The notes: generated by a model from the letters alone, not told the origin. 64,000 nt of DNA from Diplonema papillatum (GCA_030068145.1 JAPJBO010000288.1:1-64000), one strand, 5' to 3'. Positions 50,119 through 60,110 are shown, counted from the stretch's first letter. Numbers and translations: made by a program.

Positions 50119-51510
50119 CTAAATCAAGCCCGAGACTGTTCTCGTCGAGCGGTCGGTGGGGGCGCCGTTGCGGCTGGGCTCTCCGTACTCGAACGGGAGG
50201 GAGGAGAAGGGAGACTGCCCGTTGCTGTAGTTGACGGTGCTCCTCAGGGAGGCAGGCGGCGCGCGCATGGCGACGGGAGACCCGGACCGGCTGGCCGCTG
50301 GGTGCATGGCGCTCCGGGGGGATTGCACCTGCCGCAGGCTTGCGATGGGCACCGGTTTGCCGTGCTCGATCTGCGCCAAGCACTCGGTCTGGATCATGTA
50401 GTCGGTTTCGAGCGCCTCTTGGGCCCCCACGCTGCCAGCTCGGTCGCCGTAGAACTCGTCCTCCATCGGGTTCGGCTTTTTGAACCCTCCCTTCCCTGCC
50501 ATCTCGATGGCCACGTCGCTGTGGCTCACGGGCGGGTACGCGCCCTGGTGCTCCAGGGCGTCCCCTGGGGGCGGCAGAGCCTTGATCGGCTCGCCCTTCG
50601 GCGTCTGGTTCGGGACGCTGTCGGGGGCGCTTTTCGCTTGCGCTTTCGAACCGCCGCCGCCGCCGCCGCCGCCGCGACCCTTGCAGAACCACAGCAACAG
50701 CAAGACCAGCAGGATCAGGCAGCACCCGACGAGCAGCCCGATGACTAGCCACAGCCAGCCTGGCACCCCAAGCCAATCCTCGCCGTCGTCGTCGTCGTCG
50801 TCCTCCTCGGCTTCCTCCTGCGGACAGCAATCAAAGCTGTACACAGGGTCGACCGGGTCTGGGTCCCGTGTTGAAAGCGTGAGAGTCTCGGTAGGTGTAG
50901 TCGTAACTGTCAGACTACCAGTAGCGGTCACAGTCAACGTGGGGTCGTCCACGGCGAGAGTGGCAGTTACAGTTGGGCATAAACAGCCCACGTTTATGCT
51001 GAGGGTCACGGTCGTGATCAAGACCCCGTCCGTTTCGACGGTGAAGCCGACGAAAAGCGCGGGGAAGGCGGCGAGATCCTCCTCGAACTTGCGCTGCGAG
51101 CTGTCGAGCAGCAAGCGGCTAAAGACGGTGTCGCCCGACCACGAGCTGTTGACGGCGAGCACGAACTTCCACAGCAGCCGACCGTCGGCCTGCGCCGCCT
51201 GTTCTTCCTCCAGCGTTTCTTCCGACGGCGCGGCGGGGTCGTAACACACGTCTGGCTCACCGTCGCGCACCCAGCAGAAGAATCGGACGGTGGCCTCGGA
51301 CTCGAGGATAGACGACACCGATTCGGCCACCTGGGCCAAAGCGGCGTCTGTGATGTTTTCCGAGGTCACGTTCGCGAGCACCGTGATGTTCACGTCGTGG
51401 ACTTCCTGGGCCCCCGCGGCTCCGATCTGGGTCGCTGCGACGAGGAGCACGACCAGCCAAGGCGAGACATCCTGCCGGCAGCCGGTCGCCTGTCCCTTTT
51501 GCGCTCGCAT
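50119..51510 (-). CDS. Type I single-pass membrane protein, family unknown
   Basis: 463 residues. A signal peptide (about 15-34, WLVVLLVAATQIGAAGA) precedes an ectodomain of about 200 residues with N-glycosylation sites N41, N47, N52 and N121, a helical or beta SEA-like part (EVHDVNITVLANVTS; LLLDSSQRKFEEDLAAFPA), and a Thr-rich stalk (TVTATLAVDDPTLTVTATGS). An acidic run (about 232-245), one span (251-275, GWLWLVIGLLVGCCLILLVL), a poly-Gly stretch and a 180-residue cytosolic tail with SPR/SGSP sites follow. I cannot assign a family; a cell-surface receptor or adhesin-like role is inference. Tandem copies of its 3' end follow. A TAG|GTAAGG sequence lies 30 bases before the ATG and could be a donor site. 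Confidence 0.75.
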   Translation of the reverse strand: MRAQKGQATGCRQDVSPWLVVLLVAATQIGAAGAQEVHDVNITVLANVTSENITDAALAQVAESVSSILESEATVRFFCWVRDGEPDVCYDPAAPSEETLEEEQAAQADGRLLWKFVLAVNSSWSGDTVFSRLLLDSSQRKFEEDLAAFPALFVGFTVETDGVLITTVTLSINVGCLCPTVTATLAVDDPTLTVTATGSLTVTTTPTETLTLSTRDPDPVDPVYSFDCCPQEEAEEDDDDDDGEDWLGVPGWLWLVIGLLVGCCLILLVLLLLWFCKGRGGGGGGGGSKAQAKSAPDSVPNQTPKGEPIKALPPPGDALEHQGAYPPVSHSDVAIEMAGKGGFKKPNPMEDEFYGDRAGSVGAQEALETDYMIQTECLAQIEHGKPVPIASLRQVQSPRSAMHPAASRSGSPVAMRAPPASLRSTVNYSNGQSPFSSLPFEYGEPSRNGAPTDRSTRTVSGLI

Positions 51511-52092
51511 TTCTCTTTCACTTCTTGTCCTCCCCCACCCCTTACCTATGGACGGCGTGTGTTGAATGCTGCGTGAAACGAACCCCCACAGGCCATCAGA
51601 ACACTGTGTCGCCGGTCGAGCACACTACTACGAGAGGTACAGACATGAGTGACGGGGGGGCAAAAGGGTTTTAGCGTGGAACTGGTTCTGGGTGGAATGG
51701 TTGCTGGTCCTAGAACCAGAGCAGCAGCCGTAGCGAGTTGCGCCGAGGCGAAAGGCACGTTCAGAGTCACACGCAGGGAAAGGCTGGCAACTATCAGCAA
51801 CGGCCATCCTGGCGCGGCGTGCTTTGGGACTTGGCGCTTGCGCTAAACACGCGCCGGGAAGACGACCCCGGCTTGTCAGTGAGACCTGGGCACATTGTCA
51901 AATCTGGGCCTGAAAACTGATTCCGTGTATGATAATCGTACCTCACTGGTCTGTGTGGGTGAAATTGTGTGAAAACTTCACTGGGTTGTGAGTTTTTCTT
52001 GTTACGGTGTCTCAGGTGCCTTGTTTGACGGTCCCTCGGGTGGTGAGCCAGCCGCAGGACATATCTAAACCTGTCGACAAACACAATTGATG

Positions 52093-52179
52093 GACAAGCC
52101 TGGTGCCCGCCTCCTGCTGTAATTCCAGCACCAATAGCGTATATTAATGCTGCTGCTGTTCAAACGCTCGTAGTCGGAT
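52093..52179 (+). rRNA. SSU rRNA fragment, 530 loop to start of V4
   Basis: Reads GACAAGCCTGGTGCCCGCCT, CCTGCTGTAATTCCAGCACC, AATAGCGTATATTAATGCTG, CTGCTGTTCAAACGCTCGTA, GTCGGAT. This follows the universal 530-loop region but has changes a working ribosome would not tolerate (GCCCGCCTCCTGCTGT for GCCAGCACCCGCGGT). It is therefore a degenerate fragment. The ATGCTGCTGCTG segment is the euglenozoan-type signature used in the summary. Confidence 0.8.
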
Positions 52180-52439
52180 CCAGAGCTCAGGTTGCGAGGT
52201 TGCGAGGTGGCCCAGTTTGCTGGGCATCAGTGTACTGCTGGCATTCAGAGGCCGGAATTGCGGACGGGGTTGGCTATTGAGGTAGCTGAGTCTCAAGCTT
52301 TGCAAGCCACAGTTGACCGCCACACGCTCTTGCCCGCCCCGGAGCGCGTATTATCTTCCGCCCGAGCCACTCGTTCCGAGATCCGCGTCTTCAGCAAACT
52401 TCGGACGAGTATTTCCCATTCGCCATCTCGCGTTTGTTC

Positions 52440-52612
52440 CTCGCGTGTTGGTTTTTCACCTAGGACTTTCACCTGTTGTGCTTGTGTCTTGTCGTGTACG
52501 GTAGACCCGCATGACCTCACGTTGGGATTCGGTAGTTACAGCACTTTGGATCCCTTCGGTTCTTTGTCTGGCAGCTTTTGTCGAGCATTTCCTTCCAAGC
52601 TGGCGCTTTTTC
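52440..52612 (+). repeat. Repeat B copy
   Basis: CTTGTCGTGTACGGTAGACC, GATTCGGTAGTTACAGCACT and CCTTCCAAGCTGGCGCTTTT. It lacks the GTCCGTTCAACACGTGG block present in the other copies. Confidence 0.8.
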
Positions 52613-53057
52613 TTCGACGCGCGGGTACCCGGCTCGCGACGAGCAACGAAAAGATGCAACGGAAACGAATCACGTTCGGCAATACATCTGCTTCCGGGAA
52701 GCATCAAAGAAAAGAAACAAGGGAAGTGAAGCAGATACACAGTGCGCAGCAGAAGACGCAGCAAAAAAGCAGAACGAATTGACCCGCGCCGGAGAGGTTG
52801 TTTGGTGAGGATGCCCTCAATACAGGCGTCGAGCATGCGGAGCGGCACACCATTTCGGACGAAGAAGCCACCCATACACGAAAGCACGGGTTGGGGCTTT
52901 GGCTTGACTTATTGTTGACAAACCGTGGAAAATGTCGGTTAGTGGGGCGGGGAAACTTACAAGCGCATGAGGTTCTTGGTGCACACAGATCCTGGCGCGC
53001 AGTCGGGTCTCCTTTAACAGCCAAGAATTGGGGCTTTGCTTTTCATTTTTTCGTAGC

Positions 53058-53185
53058 AACAATGCTTTGTAGACACGAAAGAGAACGCTGGCAGCGTGTT
53101 TGGGAGAAGATTCGCCTAACGATCATATTCACTCACTATCAATCACTAACAGGCTAATCCTCCCCCGGCACGTACAAACGAAAGT
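53058..53185 (-). repeat. Repeat F, reverse copy
   Basis: Reverse complement of the 34830-34978 sequence: CAATGCTTTGTAGACACGAA, GCTGGCAGCGTGTTTGGGAG, CACTATCAATCACTAACAGG and GGCACGTACAAACGAAA. Confidence 0.85.
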
Positions 53186-53486
53186 TTCGAATCGCTGGTT
53201 GCGAAGTGAAACCCCGAGGTCCCATGGATGTGCATGCTTTGGCATCAGCCTCCTAGTCCGATCCTAGCCATCCCAAGCACGAAATAATACGCATCACGTC
53301 CCGTCCTGATGGGGACAGGAGGTTGGTATGTTGCAACAACTTCGAAGGCTGTCGGAATGGCGCCAGTCATCGGGACGGTATAGGCAATGCGTTCGGCGTT
53401 GCCGCAGCAGCAATAGGACCGCTTCCTCTCTTTGCCTTCAGGAAGGGCGGCGGATGCCTGCCGTATCCAGACATCGGCAGGACGCT

Positions 53487-56165
53487 TTATTCGAGCTTTG
53501 AGAGGAGAGCTTTAGCTTCGTCCTGTTCGTCGCGCTCGACTTGAGTCTTGGCCGTGAGGGAAGTGCAGGTCTTGAGCCATTTCACCGCTGCGCTTTGCTG
53601 GTTGACTGCCATGTACGTTTGCCCGAGCATTAAGCTGTTGGCAATCATGGACGGATCCAGCTTTTGGGCTCGCAGCAGGTGAGGGATGGCCGCGTCGTAT
53701 GTTGACGTCGGCGGTGTACCGAACAGGGCCTTGGCGGCCTGCCGCATGGCCCAAGAGATGCCGGCTATGTTGTAGTGCCACGCGCCCAGCAGGTGCTGCG
53801 TGGCCGCATCGTCCGGATTGAGCTCCGCCGCCTTGTCCGCCCGCTCTTTGATCACGAACGAGTTCGCCACCTGCTCCTTCGTACCGGACAGCTGCCCGAG
53901 CTTCGACAGCAAGATGGCCTCCCATTTGGGCCCCTCGGCGACCTCCGGGTGCAGCTTGCGGCAGATCCCGGCGGCGCTGATGCCCTCGGCGTACAGCGCT
54001 TTTTTGGCGTCCTTCTCCGCTTCCGGCAGCGCGCCGGCCGCGTCGTAGCACGCCCGCGCGAACCACCACAAAACGGCGGGTTCCGCACCTTCGGCGACGT
54101 GCGGCTTGAGGTGGTTGTGCAGCTCCACGTGCTCGCCGTCGGCGTAGAGGTCGTCGGCGCGCGCCAGCACGTCGGCACCGGCCTGCGCGCCGGTCGGCGG
54201 CAGCACCGAAGGGGGGTGCGCGGGGTTCAACGCTGACGCCCTAGACGGATGCTCGGCGATCGCTGCGGCCGTCATCGGCGGCGTCTCGGCGGCCCGCTGC
54301 TGCTCCTGCTGCTGCTGCTGGTGCAGCGCCTCGAGCTCCTTCGGGTCGGAGAAGTACAAGAAGTACAGCCGGATCTCGCCGACTTGGACCTGCTGCTCGT
54401 CGAACAGCGGCACCCACTTCGTCCCGTTCATCAGCCCGATGCTGCCGAAGGCCACCAGAGCCTGCGGCGACGCCCGCCAGAGCTCGACTTTGGCGTCCCC
54501 CGATATACCCGGGAAGTCGTACGTGACGTTGAACGCTCCGGTCGCCGACGTCTTGGTCTTGAACTTGTACTGGCCGGACACCACGCGGACGTAGAGCGTC
54601 TCCCCGACCAAGTCGTCGTGCAGGCCGTTGATTTGCATGACGTGCACCCTCAGCTTGCTGTCGAGCGCGGTGAGCCAGTCGCTCAGCCCTTCGTTTTTTT
54701 CGGTCCTCCCGAACCCCGGCAGCGCCTTCAGTGCGGCCGACAGGTACCTGCGGACGCTAGTGCCCCAGTCTTCGATTCCCCGCCACCGGCTCGGCGAGTC
54801 CTCGGACGGGTCGAAGTTCGGGATCAGGTCCTTCGCGGGCGGCGTTTCGATGTGGTACCGGTCGCGCATGGTCTCCCTGTTCTTGTGGAACTGCGCCCAC
54901 TCTTCGAAGTGCCGCGCCTCGGCCGGGATCGGCTCGAGAGCCGTCGGCAGCGGCCAGAGGTACTGCTTGACCTTCTCCTTGAACAGCCGGTGCAGCACGC
55001 GCCTCCAGTTCCACACGAACGCCATCGCCGGGTGGAAGTAGCGCTGGCGCAACACGGGGATCTTATAGTACAACGGGAACAACAGGTACGAGCCGACCGC
55101 AGCGCAGAGGAAGCCGATCTTCCAGAGCCAGAAGGGGAGGCCGAAGAAAAAGGCGTACACGGCACCCATGATCAGGAGGTGGTAAAGCAGAGACGTGACG
55201 TCGCGGTCTCTCCACATGACGATGGCTATGCCGGCGTCGATCAGCTCGTTGAAGAAGTCGCACCAGAGGCAGATCACGTAGTACCGCTCGCCTCGGCCCA
55301 TCGGACTCGCCAGCGACGTCGGATGCTCAATCATCTCCTTCAGCTGCGGCATGGTGTCCCGCAGCTTCGCGAGAGGGACAGTGGACCTCGGCGGCAACGG
55401 CCTGTCTATCGACCAATCAAGCTTCTGAGCAAAATGGATCCCTTCGAATGCTATCTTGCGCTTGGTCCAATACAGCAACCACGCGCACACTGCAAACACC
55501 ATCGTGTCCAGCCCGTTCGTTGTGTAGAAGTACAGCAGGAAAAATATGACAAGCTGCGTGGCGGAGGCAAAGGGCTTCTCCCACATGAACCCGTCGATCA
55601 GCCAAAACATGATCACCAGCGCTCGATACGCCACGGATACCAATTTCTTAGCCGACGCAGCGACCTCGAATAAATCTGCTGTGTTTTCCTCGCTCTCGGA
55701 CTCGTGCGGAACGGCGAACAGCTCCGCGGTTGCAGACACGTTGTACATCCACATGACTTTGATGAAGCCGTATTGCTTGACCCTGTGCTTCTCCTTGTGC
55801 CGGAGCGACTCAGGACACACCAGTTCAATCCATCCTTCAAATTCGTTTATGCCGCCGCCGACTTTGATCGTGCAGTCACCGATCGGGTCGTCTTTTTTCG
55901 TAATGTCCTTGTCCATCACCGACAGGCGCACCGTGTCTTTTTCGGCGACTGCATCGAAGACAAACTGCTCGTTCCACTCCGGGTTGCCCGTCTTCCATTG
56001 AATGTCGGTCTGCCGCTCCTGGAGGCTTTCGTTCTTGCTGAAATAGATCTTCACGAATGGGTCTCCTTTCGAATCGGGCAGGTCTCTAGCCTCGATAATC
56101 TTGATGCAGCACTCGCCCTTCTTCGTGTACTTCAGGGCGGGCTTTTTGTTCCTCCTCGCCAGCAT
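53487..56165 (-). CDS. C2-membrane-C2-RMDN fusion protein
   Basis: 892 residues from ATG 56165, chosen because an acceptor (GTGTTTTGTTAAAG) lies about 20 bases upstream; the longer frame upstream is low-complexity. C2A, about 15-140, keeps calcium-loop aspartates (D35, D85, D87, D93: DSKGDPFVKI; SVMDKDITKKDDPIG). Two hydrophobic clusters follow, at about 178-235 and 296-368, with five or six spans. A second C2-like domain, about 504-606 (LRVHVMQINGLHDDLVGETL), has lost most acidic loop residues. A Gln-rich linker (615-625) leads to about 662-892, which matches RMDN/FAM82 TPR proteins: LARADDLYADG, VLWWFARACYDAAG, SFVIKERADKAAELNPDDAA, HLLGAWHYNIAGISWAMRQA, YDAAIPHLLRAQKLDP. RMDN3 (PTPIP51) and C2-membrane proteins (E-Syt, MCTP) act at ER contact sites, so a tether is inferred. 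Confidence 0.85.
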   Translation of the reverse strand: MLARRNKKPALKYTKKGECCIKIIEARDLPDSKGDPFVKIYFSKNESLQERQTDIQWKTGNPEWNEQFVFDAVAEKDTVRLSVMDKDITKKDDPIGDCTIKVGGGINEFEGWIELVCPESLRHKEKHRVKQYGFIKVMWMYNVSATAELFAVPHESESEENTADLFEVAASAKKLVSVAYRALVIMFWLIDGFMWEKPFASATQLVIFFLLYFYTTNGLDTMVFAVCAWLLYWTKRKIAFEGIHFAQKLDWSIDRPLPPRSTVPLAKLRDTMPQLKEMIEHPTSLASPMGRGERYYVICLWCDFFNELIDAGIAIVMWRDRDVTSLLYHLLIMGAVYAFFFGLPFWLWKIGFLCAAVGSYLLFPLYYKIPVLRQRYFHPAMAFVWNWRRVLHRLFKEKVKQYLWPLPTALEPIPAEARHFEEWAQFHKNRETMRDRYHIETPPAKDLIPNFDPSEDSPSRWRGIEDWGTSVRRYLSAALKALPGFGRTEKNEGLSDWLTALDSKLRVHVMQINGLHDDLVGETLYVRVVSGQYKFKTKTSATGAFNVTYDFPGISGDAKVELWRASPQALVAFGSIGLMNGTKWVPLFDEQQVQVGEIRLYFLYFSDPKELEALHQQQQQEQQRAAETPPMTAAAIAEHPSRASALNPAHPPSVLPPTGAQAGADVLARADDLYADGEHVELHNHLKPHVAEGAEPAVLWWFARACYDAAGALPEAEKDAKKALYAEGISAAGICRKLHPEVAEGPKWEAILLSKLGQLSGTKEQVANSFVIKERADKAAELNPDDAATQHLLGAWHYNIAGISWAMRQAAKALFGTPPTSTYDAAIPHLLRAQKLDPSMIANSLMLGQTYMAVNQQSAAVKWLKTCTSLTAKTQVERDEQDEAKALLSKLE

Positions 56166-56185
56166 CTCACCCCCCCTCCCACGTT

Positions 56186-56215
56186 CTTTAACAAAACACG
56201 GGGGTGGGGGTGGAG
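56186..56215 (-). promoter_or_regulatory. Probable splice acceptor of the C2-RMDN gene
   Basis: Minus strand CCTCCACCCCCACCCCCGTG + TTTTGTTAAAG, then AACGTGGGAGG. The pyrimidine tract and AG are 20 bases before the chosen ATG. Confidence 0.45.
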
Positions 56216-58117
56216 GATGGTGCCTCGATAGGCGGCGAAGGGAGCCTGTTTGTGTCGGTGTTTTGCGTCCTTTTGATCTCCATACAAGTAGCACATAATG
56301 AAGCACGGATTTCCCAACCTTGGCCCTTGCATATACACGGTGAACTCCTACAGGAGTTGAGGTTAGAATGCAGAATATCTGCAGCAACGGCCTGCATTAG
56401 TCAATAGGTGACTACCTCTACCGTGTCATGCTTCAAGCAGAGGGAGTCAAAGACGGCGTGGAGTGGAAACTGAGGAATATCGTGTGAGAACCCGCCTTTC
56501 GGGTGGGGATCGCCACGTGTGTTGCACCCGAAAAGCATGGTGTACTTCGCGCCCTGGTTGCCGCGAATTAAACCGAAACCAGCCCTTCGCCCGAATAGCG
56601 GGGTGGCCCTACTTGGAAGGATCCACTTCGGCACTGAAGGTGTATCCCATGGGCGCTAAGTCTATGCAATGCAGAGCCCCCTGTCAATAATGCTGCTTCA
56701 AAAGCCTTGGATCATTTGCGTCCGTGTGCCCGTGTCCGCAGCCGTGACCAAAGCTCCTGACTATCTCTGCAACTCGAGGGGAAAACTACGAAGAGGAAGA
56801 CTGGTTCCGGGCTACCCGGGCTACCGCGGTTTAGCCACATTGCAGAGAAAGCAGCTTCCGTTTTCCTTTCGGCGGCAGCTATACTCGTCTCCAGCGACGC
56901 AAAAGAAGAAGAAGAAGTCGGAGTAAGGATGGGTGTGGTTTAGTGTCGCCCGAGGAGGGGTATCCCGGGCGCCGCCGTTCTCGTTGGACCGTTGGAGAAA
57001 CGCGTTGACGAAAGGAAAGCGGCGAGTGCCTGGTGGTCCTGCCTCACGGCCAGAAGAGCAGAGCCCTGCATCTGACGGTTCTACGATGCACGGCGATGGC
57101 TGACGTAAGTCGGCCAATCGGGTACATGCTGGACAGGCCATGTTAGCCAACGCTTTACACGTCCAAGTGATGTAGACCGCAGTGGACTACAGAAAGGCAC
57201 GCAGGGTTGAAGCAAGCTTGACACCGCGCGAACTGTGATCGAACCTCGACAAGTTCAAAATCCGAAGGCGGATACAACAGATGGTCTAATATATCAACAA
57301 TACTGCGGCACGGAAACCGTTCCAAGTTGTCAAGTGGGAACTGCTTGACGTGATGTCGACATGCTTTCCTGTCATGCGATGGTCGTTGCAGCTATATTCA
57401 CGATACGAGGCCTTGGTTTCCGATGGCGTTTTCGTCAACGGTTGCAATCTTGCGGTCGCCACTCTGCCCGTGTTACCACTTGGTTACCGATGCGCTATGG
57501 TCCGATTACTGCTGCTTGCTTCCGCGTGACTTGGGGCCGGGCGGGGGGGGGGTCAGCATTAGCAACACACCCTCCGACACAGCTTCGACGTGTGGTCGCA
57601 GTGTATCCAGTTACTCAGCACATCAAGAAAATGAAGCCAACACACCAAACGGGCCAGGGCAGACCTCGGACCAGCCACTGCCACGGTAGACCGACGTCTA
57701 ACGACCTCCTTAACATGACCTCTGCGAGGAAATGCATAGTTTAGGAAGAGCTTCGCCTACCAGAAAGAAAGGGCCTGCGCCAAACAAAAAAGAAAGCAAG
57801 GCCACAGGATGGAGAGGGCGGGGTGAAAGCTCTACGACGGGGTGCCAAGCAAATAAATTGCTGGGTTGAGGCCTACTTGGGTTCAGTGCTTCTAGGGACG
57901 GAAGAAAAACGTGTAAACGGAGTTGACTCACAAAGAAACTTGCGAGAAAATGAAGAATTCTTCACGAAAAGGGCCAGGTTTGGAGGGAACAGTTGAGTGT
58001 CGCGAAGCGTCTTTTTCCTCTTTGAGGTTTCTCACGAATATGAGGGGTCGGTCCTTCGAGGGCCTCCGGGTCCCGCGATCGTGAGCAGCATGAACTCCAG
58101 AGATCTAGTCAACTTCT

Positions 58118-58325
58118 TTTGTATAAGCACCTGCTTTGTAGGAAATACTTGAGGAGGCTGCCAGCTGCAAAAGATCAAACGAGGTAAATGCGCTGTAGCC
58201 CACACGAAACACAGGTAAATCCTGGTTCGTCAGTGGCGTTAGCGTCCAACAAAAAAAGACCCACTTTGTAGTTGTATTGTTTCTCCCCCTCCAGCCTCCT
58301 TCGGCAGCCCCTCGAGTATTTCCAC
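58118..58325 (-). repeat. Repeat A, full copy in reverse orientation
   Basis: TTTGTATAAGCACCTGCTTT to CGGCAGCCCCTCGAGTATTT. This is the only clear copy on the minus strand, and so is in the same sense as the genes. Confidence 0.85.
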
Positions 58326-58507
58326 AGAATTAACAAAAGCCCTGGAGGAGGCACCAGCTGCCCACCCAAATACGTGGCGACTGGGCATTGCTGAAAGCTG
58401 GCCAGACACGCAAAATGCTCTTTTGCCGTCGTCAGCCCAATAAATGCGTTGTCTCTCATCGCTGAGGCAACGGATTCGAAGCGCGCTGCCGACGCGTCCC
58501 AGCAAAA

Positions 58508-59788
58508 TCAATACGGCGGATACTCACTTTGCATCATGCTGGGAGGGTAGCTCGTCGGTGTCCCCATCATGTACGGGTCGTGGAGTCCGTCGACCGGGCC
58601 ATAGTACTCCTGCACTTGGGGTGGATACCCCTGGTAGTACCCGGACGAGTAGTATGCAGCTTCGTACGCCGGAGGTTGGAACTCTGAGGGCTCCTGCGGT
58701 CGCATGCCGTGGGGAGGTGGGGGCGGGGCGAGAGCCGTGGTCCCCAGCGACTTCGCGTGCTCGGACGTGCTGGTGGGGGCTGGCTGGTCGGCTGCGTCCT
58801 CGTGGGAAGACGAGCAAGCGGCGCCTTTCGGGGAGCCGTTGTGAGGGTTGCGGCCCCGGGCCTTGTCGCCGGGAGCCGTGCCGTTTTTTTGATTGGGCAG
58901 CGGAGGGGCGCTGGGCGCGGGCGGCTGGCTGTTGGAAGGAACGGGCGGAGGAGGAGCGTAGGGGGCGGCATACGGACCCAAGTTGGGCTGGTTGTGGCTT
59001 CGCCACTGTGCATCAAACGGAGGCGCATGTGGTTGGTGGTGAGGAGGAAGAGGTGCAGCCTGATGAAACACATGGTGACTATGACGTGCATGGTGCTGGT
59101 GCTGATGATGAAACTGATGCTCAAGATCGTGCGGATGGTGGTTATGGTGGTGATGATGGTGCACATGGTGGTGGTGGTAGTGATGGTGCTGCGACGTGTT
59201 GTGGCTGATGTGATGCGGGTTCGGACTCGGCCCTCGAGCCGGGAGAGTCCCATTGGGCGGTAGAGAAGCCTCGCAGTGCGGCTGCGGCCCGTGCGGGGAG
59301 TGTACGGGTAAATGGTTGGAATTGACTGGCGGACGCCTCCCCCCTGGATACTGCCATCTCTGACGATCCAAACCGGGCGGGGGAGGCTGGGTGTAACCTT
59401 GGCTCATCGGGGTCTCGGGATTTCTCTGCACGCACGGGTCTTGGACGGGAGGATACCCTTTGTCGAACGCGCCACGCGGCGCAAAAGATGCCGGAGGCAG
59501 CATTCCCTGCGGAGCCTGCCCGTTTGGAAACATAGGTTCCACCGGACCTGGCGGCGACAGTTCCCTTGGCCGGGATCCTGGACTAACTGATTCCCATTCT
59601 TCCACGTGCCAGTACACGCACCCTCCATTGAACCTGCAGTCCTCTAGCCGGGCGTGCCGGCACCACTTCGGCTTTTTGTTGGTGCTCACTTCACTGACGA
59701 CCGGGCTAACTACGCTTGGGTGGTCGAACTTGCACTTCTCTCCCAGGCGGCATTTACCTTTGTACCAATGCCGACACACGTTTTCCAT
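58508..59788 (-). CDS. CCCH zinc-finger protein with His-rich and Pro-rich regions
   Basis: 426 residues from ATG 59788. The frame extends upstream only through a GTG-initiated part that overlaps an rRNA fragment, so it is not used. Two CCCH fingers sit at the N-terminus: C5-x7-C13-x5-C19-x3-H23 (VCRHWYKGKCRLGEKCKFDH) and C43-x7-C51-x5-C57-x3-H61 (WCRHARLEDCRFNGGCVYWH). Such fingers usually bind single-stranded RNA. The rest is disordered: Pro/Gly-rich, then a His-rich tract of about 50 residues (HHYHHHHVHHHHHH), and a Tyr/Pro-rich end (YYSSGYYQGYPP; PSMMQSEYPPY). In Euglenozoa, where control is largely post-transcriptional, an mRNA-binding regulator is a fair inference. Confidence 0.85.
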   Translation of the reverse strand: MENVCRHWYKGKCRLGEKCKFDHPSVVSPVVSEVSTNKKPKWCRHARLEDCRFNGGCVYWHVEEWESVSPGSRPRELSPPGPVEPMFPNGQAPQGMLPPASFAPRGAFDKGYPPVQDPCVQRNPETPMSQGYTQPPPPGLDRQRWQYPGGRRPPVNSNHLPVHSPHGPQPHCEASLPPNGTLPARGPSPNPHHISHNTSQHHHYHHHHVHHHHHHNHHPHDLEHQFHHQHQHHARHSHHVFHQAAPLPPHHQPHAPPFDAQWRSHNQPNLGPYAAPYAPPPPVPSNSQPPAPSAPPLPNQKNGTAPGDKARGRNPHNGSPKGAACSSSHEDAADQPAPTSTSEHAKSLGTTALAPPPPPHGMRPQEPSEFQPPAYEAAYYSSGYYQGYPPQVQEYYGPVDGLHDPYMMGTPTSYPPSMMQSEYPPY

Positions 59789-60074
59789 AACACGCCCCTT
59801 CCCTCCCCGCTCCCCTGGCCCCGGCCCAGGCGCCGCCCCTCCTTCGCAGTGTACTTCGTCAGAGAGCGGCCGGGAGACCTTTCCTCCTCGCAAGGGGAGG
59901 TGGCGCCGTCTCCTGCGGAACCTTCTCGCGCACGGAATTTCCCCTGGGAGGCCGCAGCAATGCGATGTCACTATTCTTGTGGTCGCTTGACGTGCACAAT
60001 TGATGAGGAGATGGCAGCTGCTGCTTCGTTTCTTAGTCGCCGGGTGGGCCAGCGCTGGAGCGTCCACAACGGCT

Positions 60075-60110
60075 CTGGAATAACCGCAGGGTGCTGGCAC
60101 CAGAACTTGT
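60075..60110 (-). rRNA. SSU rRNA fragment, 530 loop
   Basis: Minus strand ACAAGTTCTGGTGCCAGCAC + CCTGCGGTTATTCCAG. This matches the 530-loop consensus except for two single-base insertions and one A-to-T change. The flanks do not continue the rRNA. Confidence 0.6.

Larger units (their letters stand above)
51511..53486. other. Intergenic: rRNA fragment and repeats
   Basis: Contains an SSU rRNA fragment (52093-52179), a repeat B copy (52440-52612) and a repeat F copy (53058-53185). The stretch 53190-53486 (CCCATGGATGTGCATGC and onward) is unassigned and would hold the 3' untranslated region of the C2-RMDN gene. Confidence 0.6.
56166..58507. other. Intergenic, no gene seen
   Basis: A splice acceptor for the C2-RMDN gene lies at 56186-56215. 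The GC-rich part 56400-57150 was checked for rRNA motifs and none was convincing. A repeat C scrap (58068-58110) and a reverse repeat A copy (58118-58325) precede the CCCH gene end. Confidence 0.5.

Noticed and set aside
54249-55673. 474-residue open frame on the plus strand
   Set aside because: It lies wholly opposite the C2-RMDN gene, has no domain and has the composition of an antisense shadow of GC-rich coding DNA.
56400-57150. GC-rich block considered as LSU rRNA
   Set aside because: No universal LSU motif could be found by eye; a covariance search would be needed to reopen it.
59789-60100. 104-residue N-terminal extension of the CCCH protein
   Set aside because: It would begin at GTG inside an SSU rRNA fragment, has Arg-rich low-quality sequence and no ATG.
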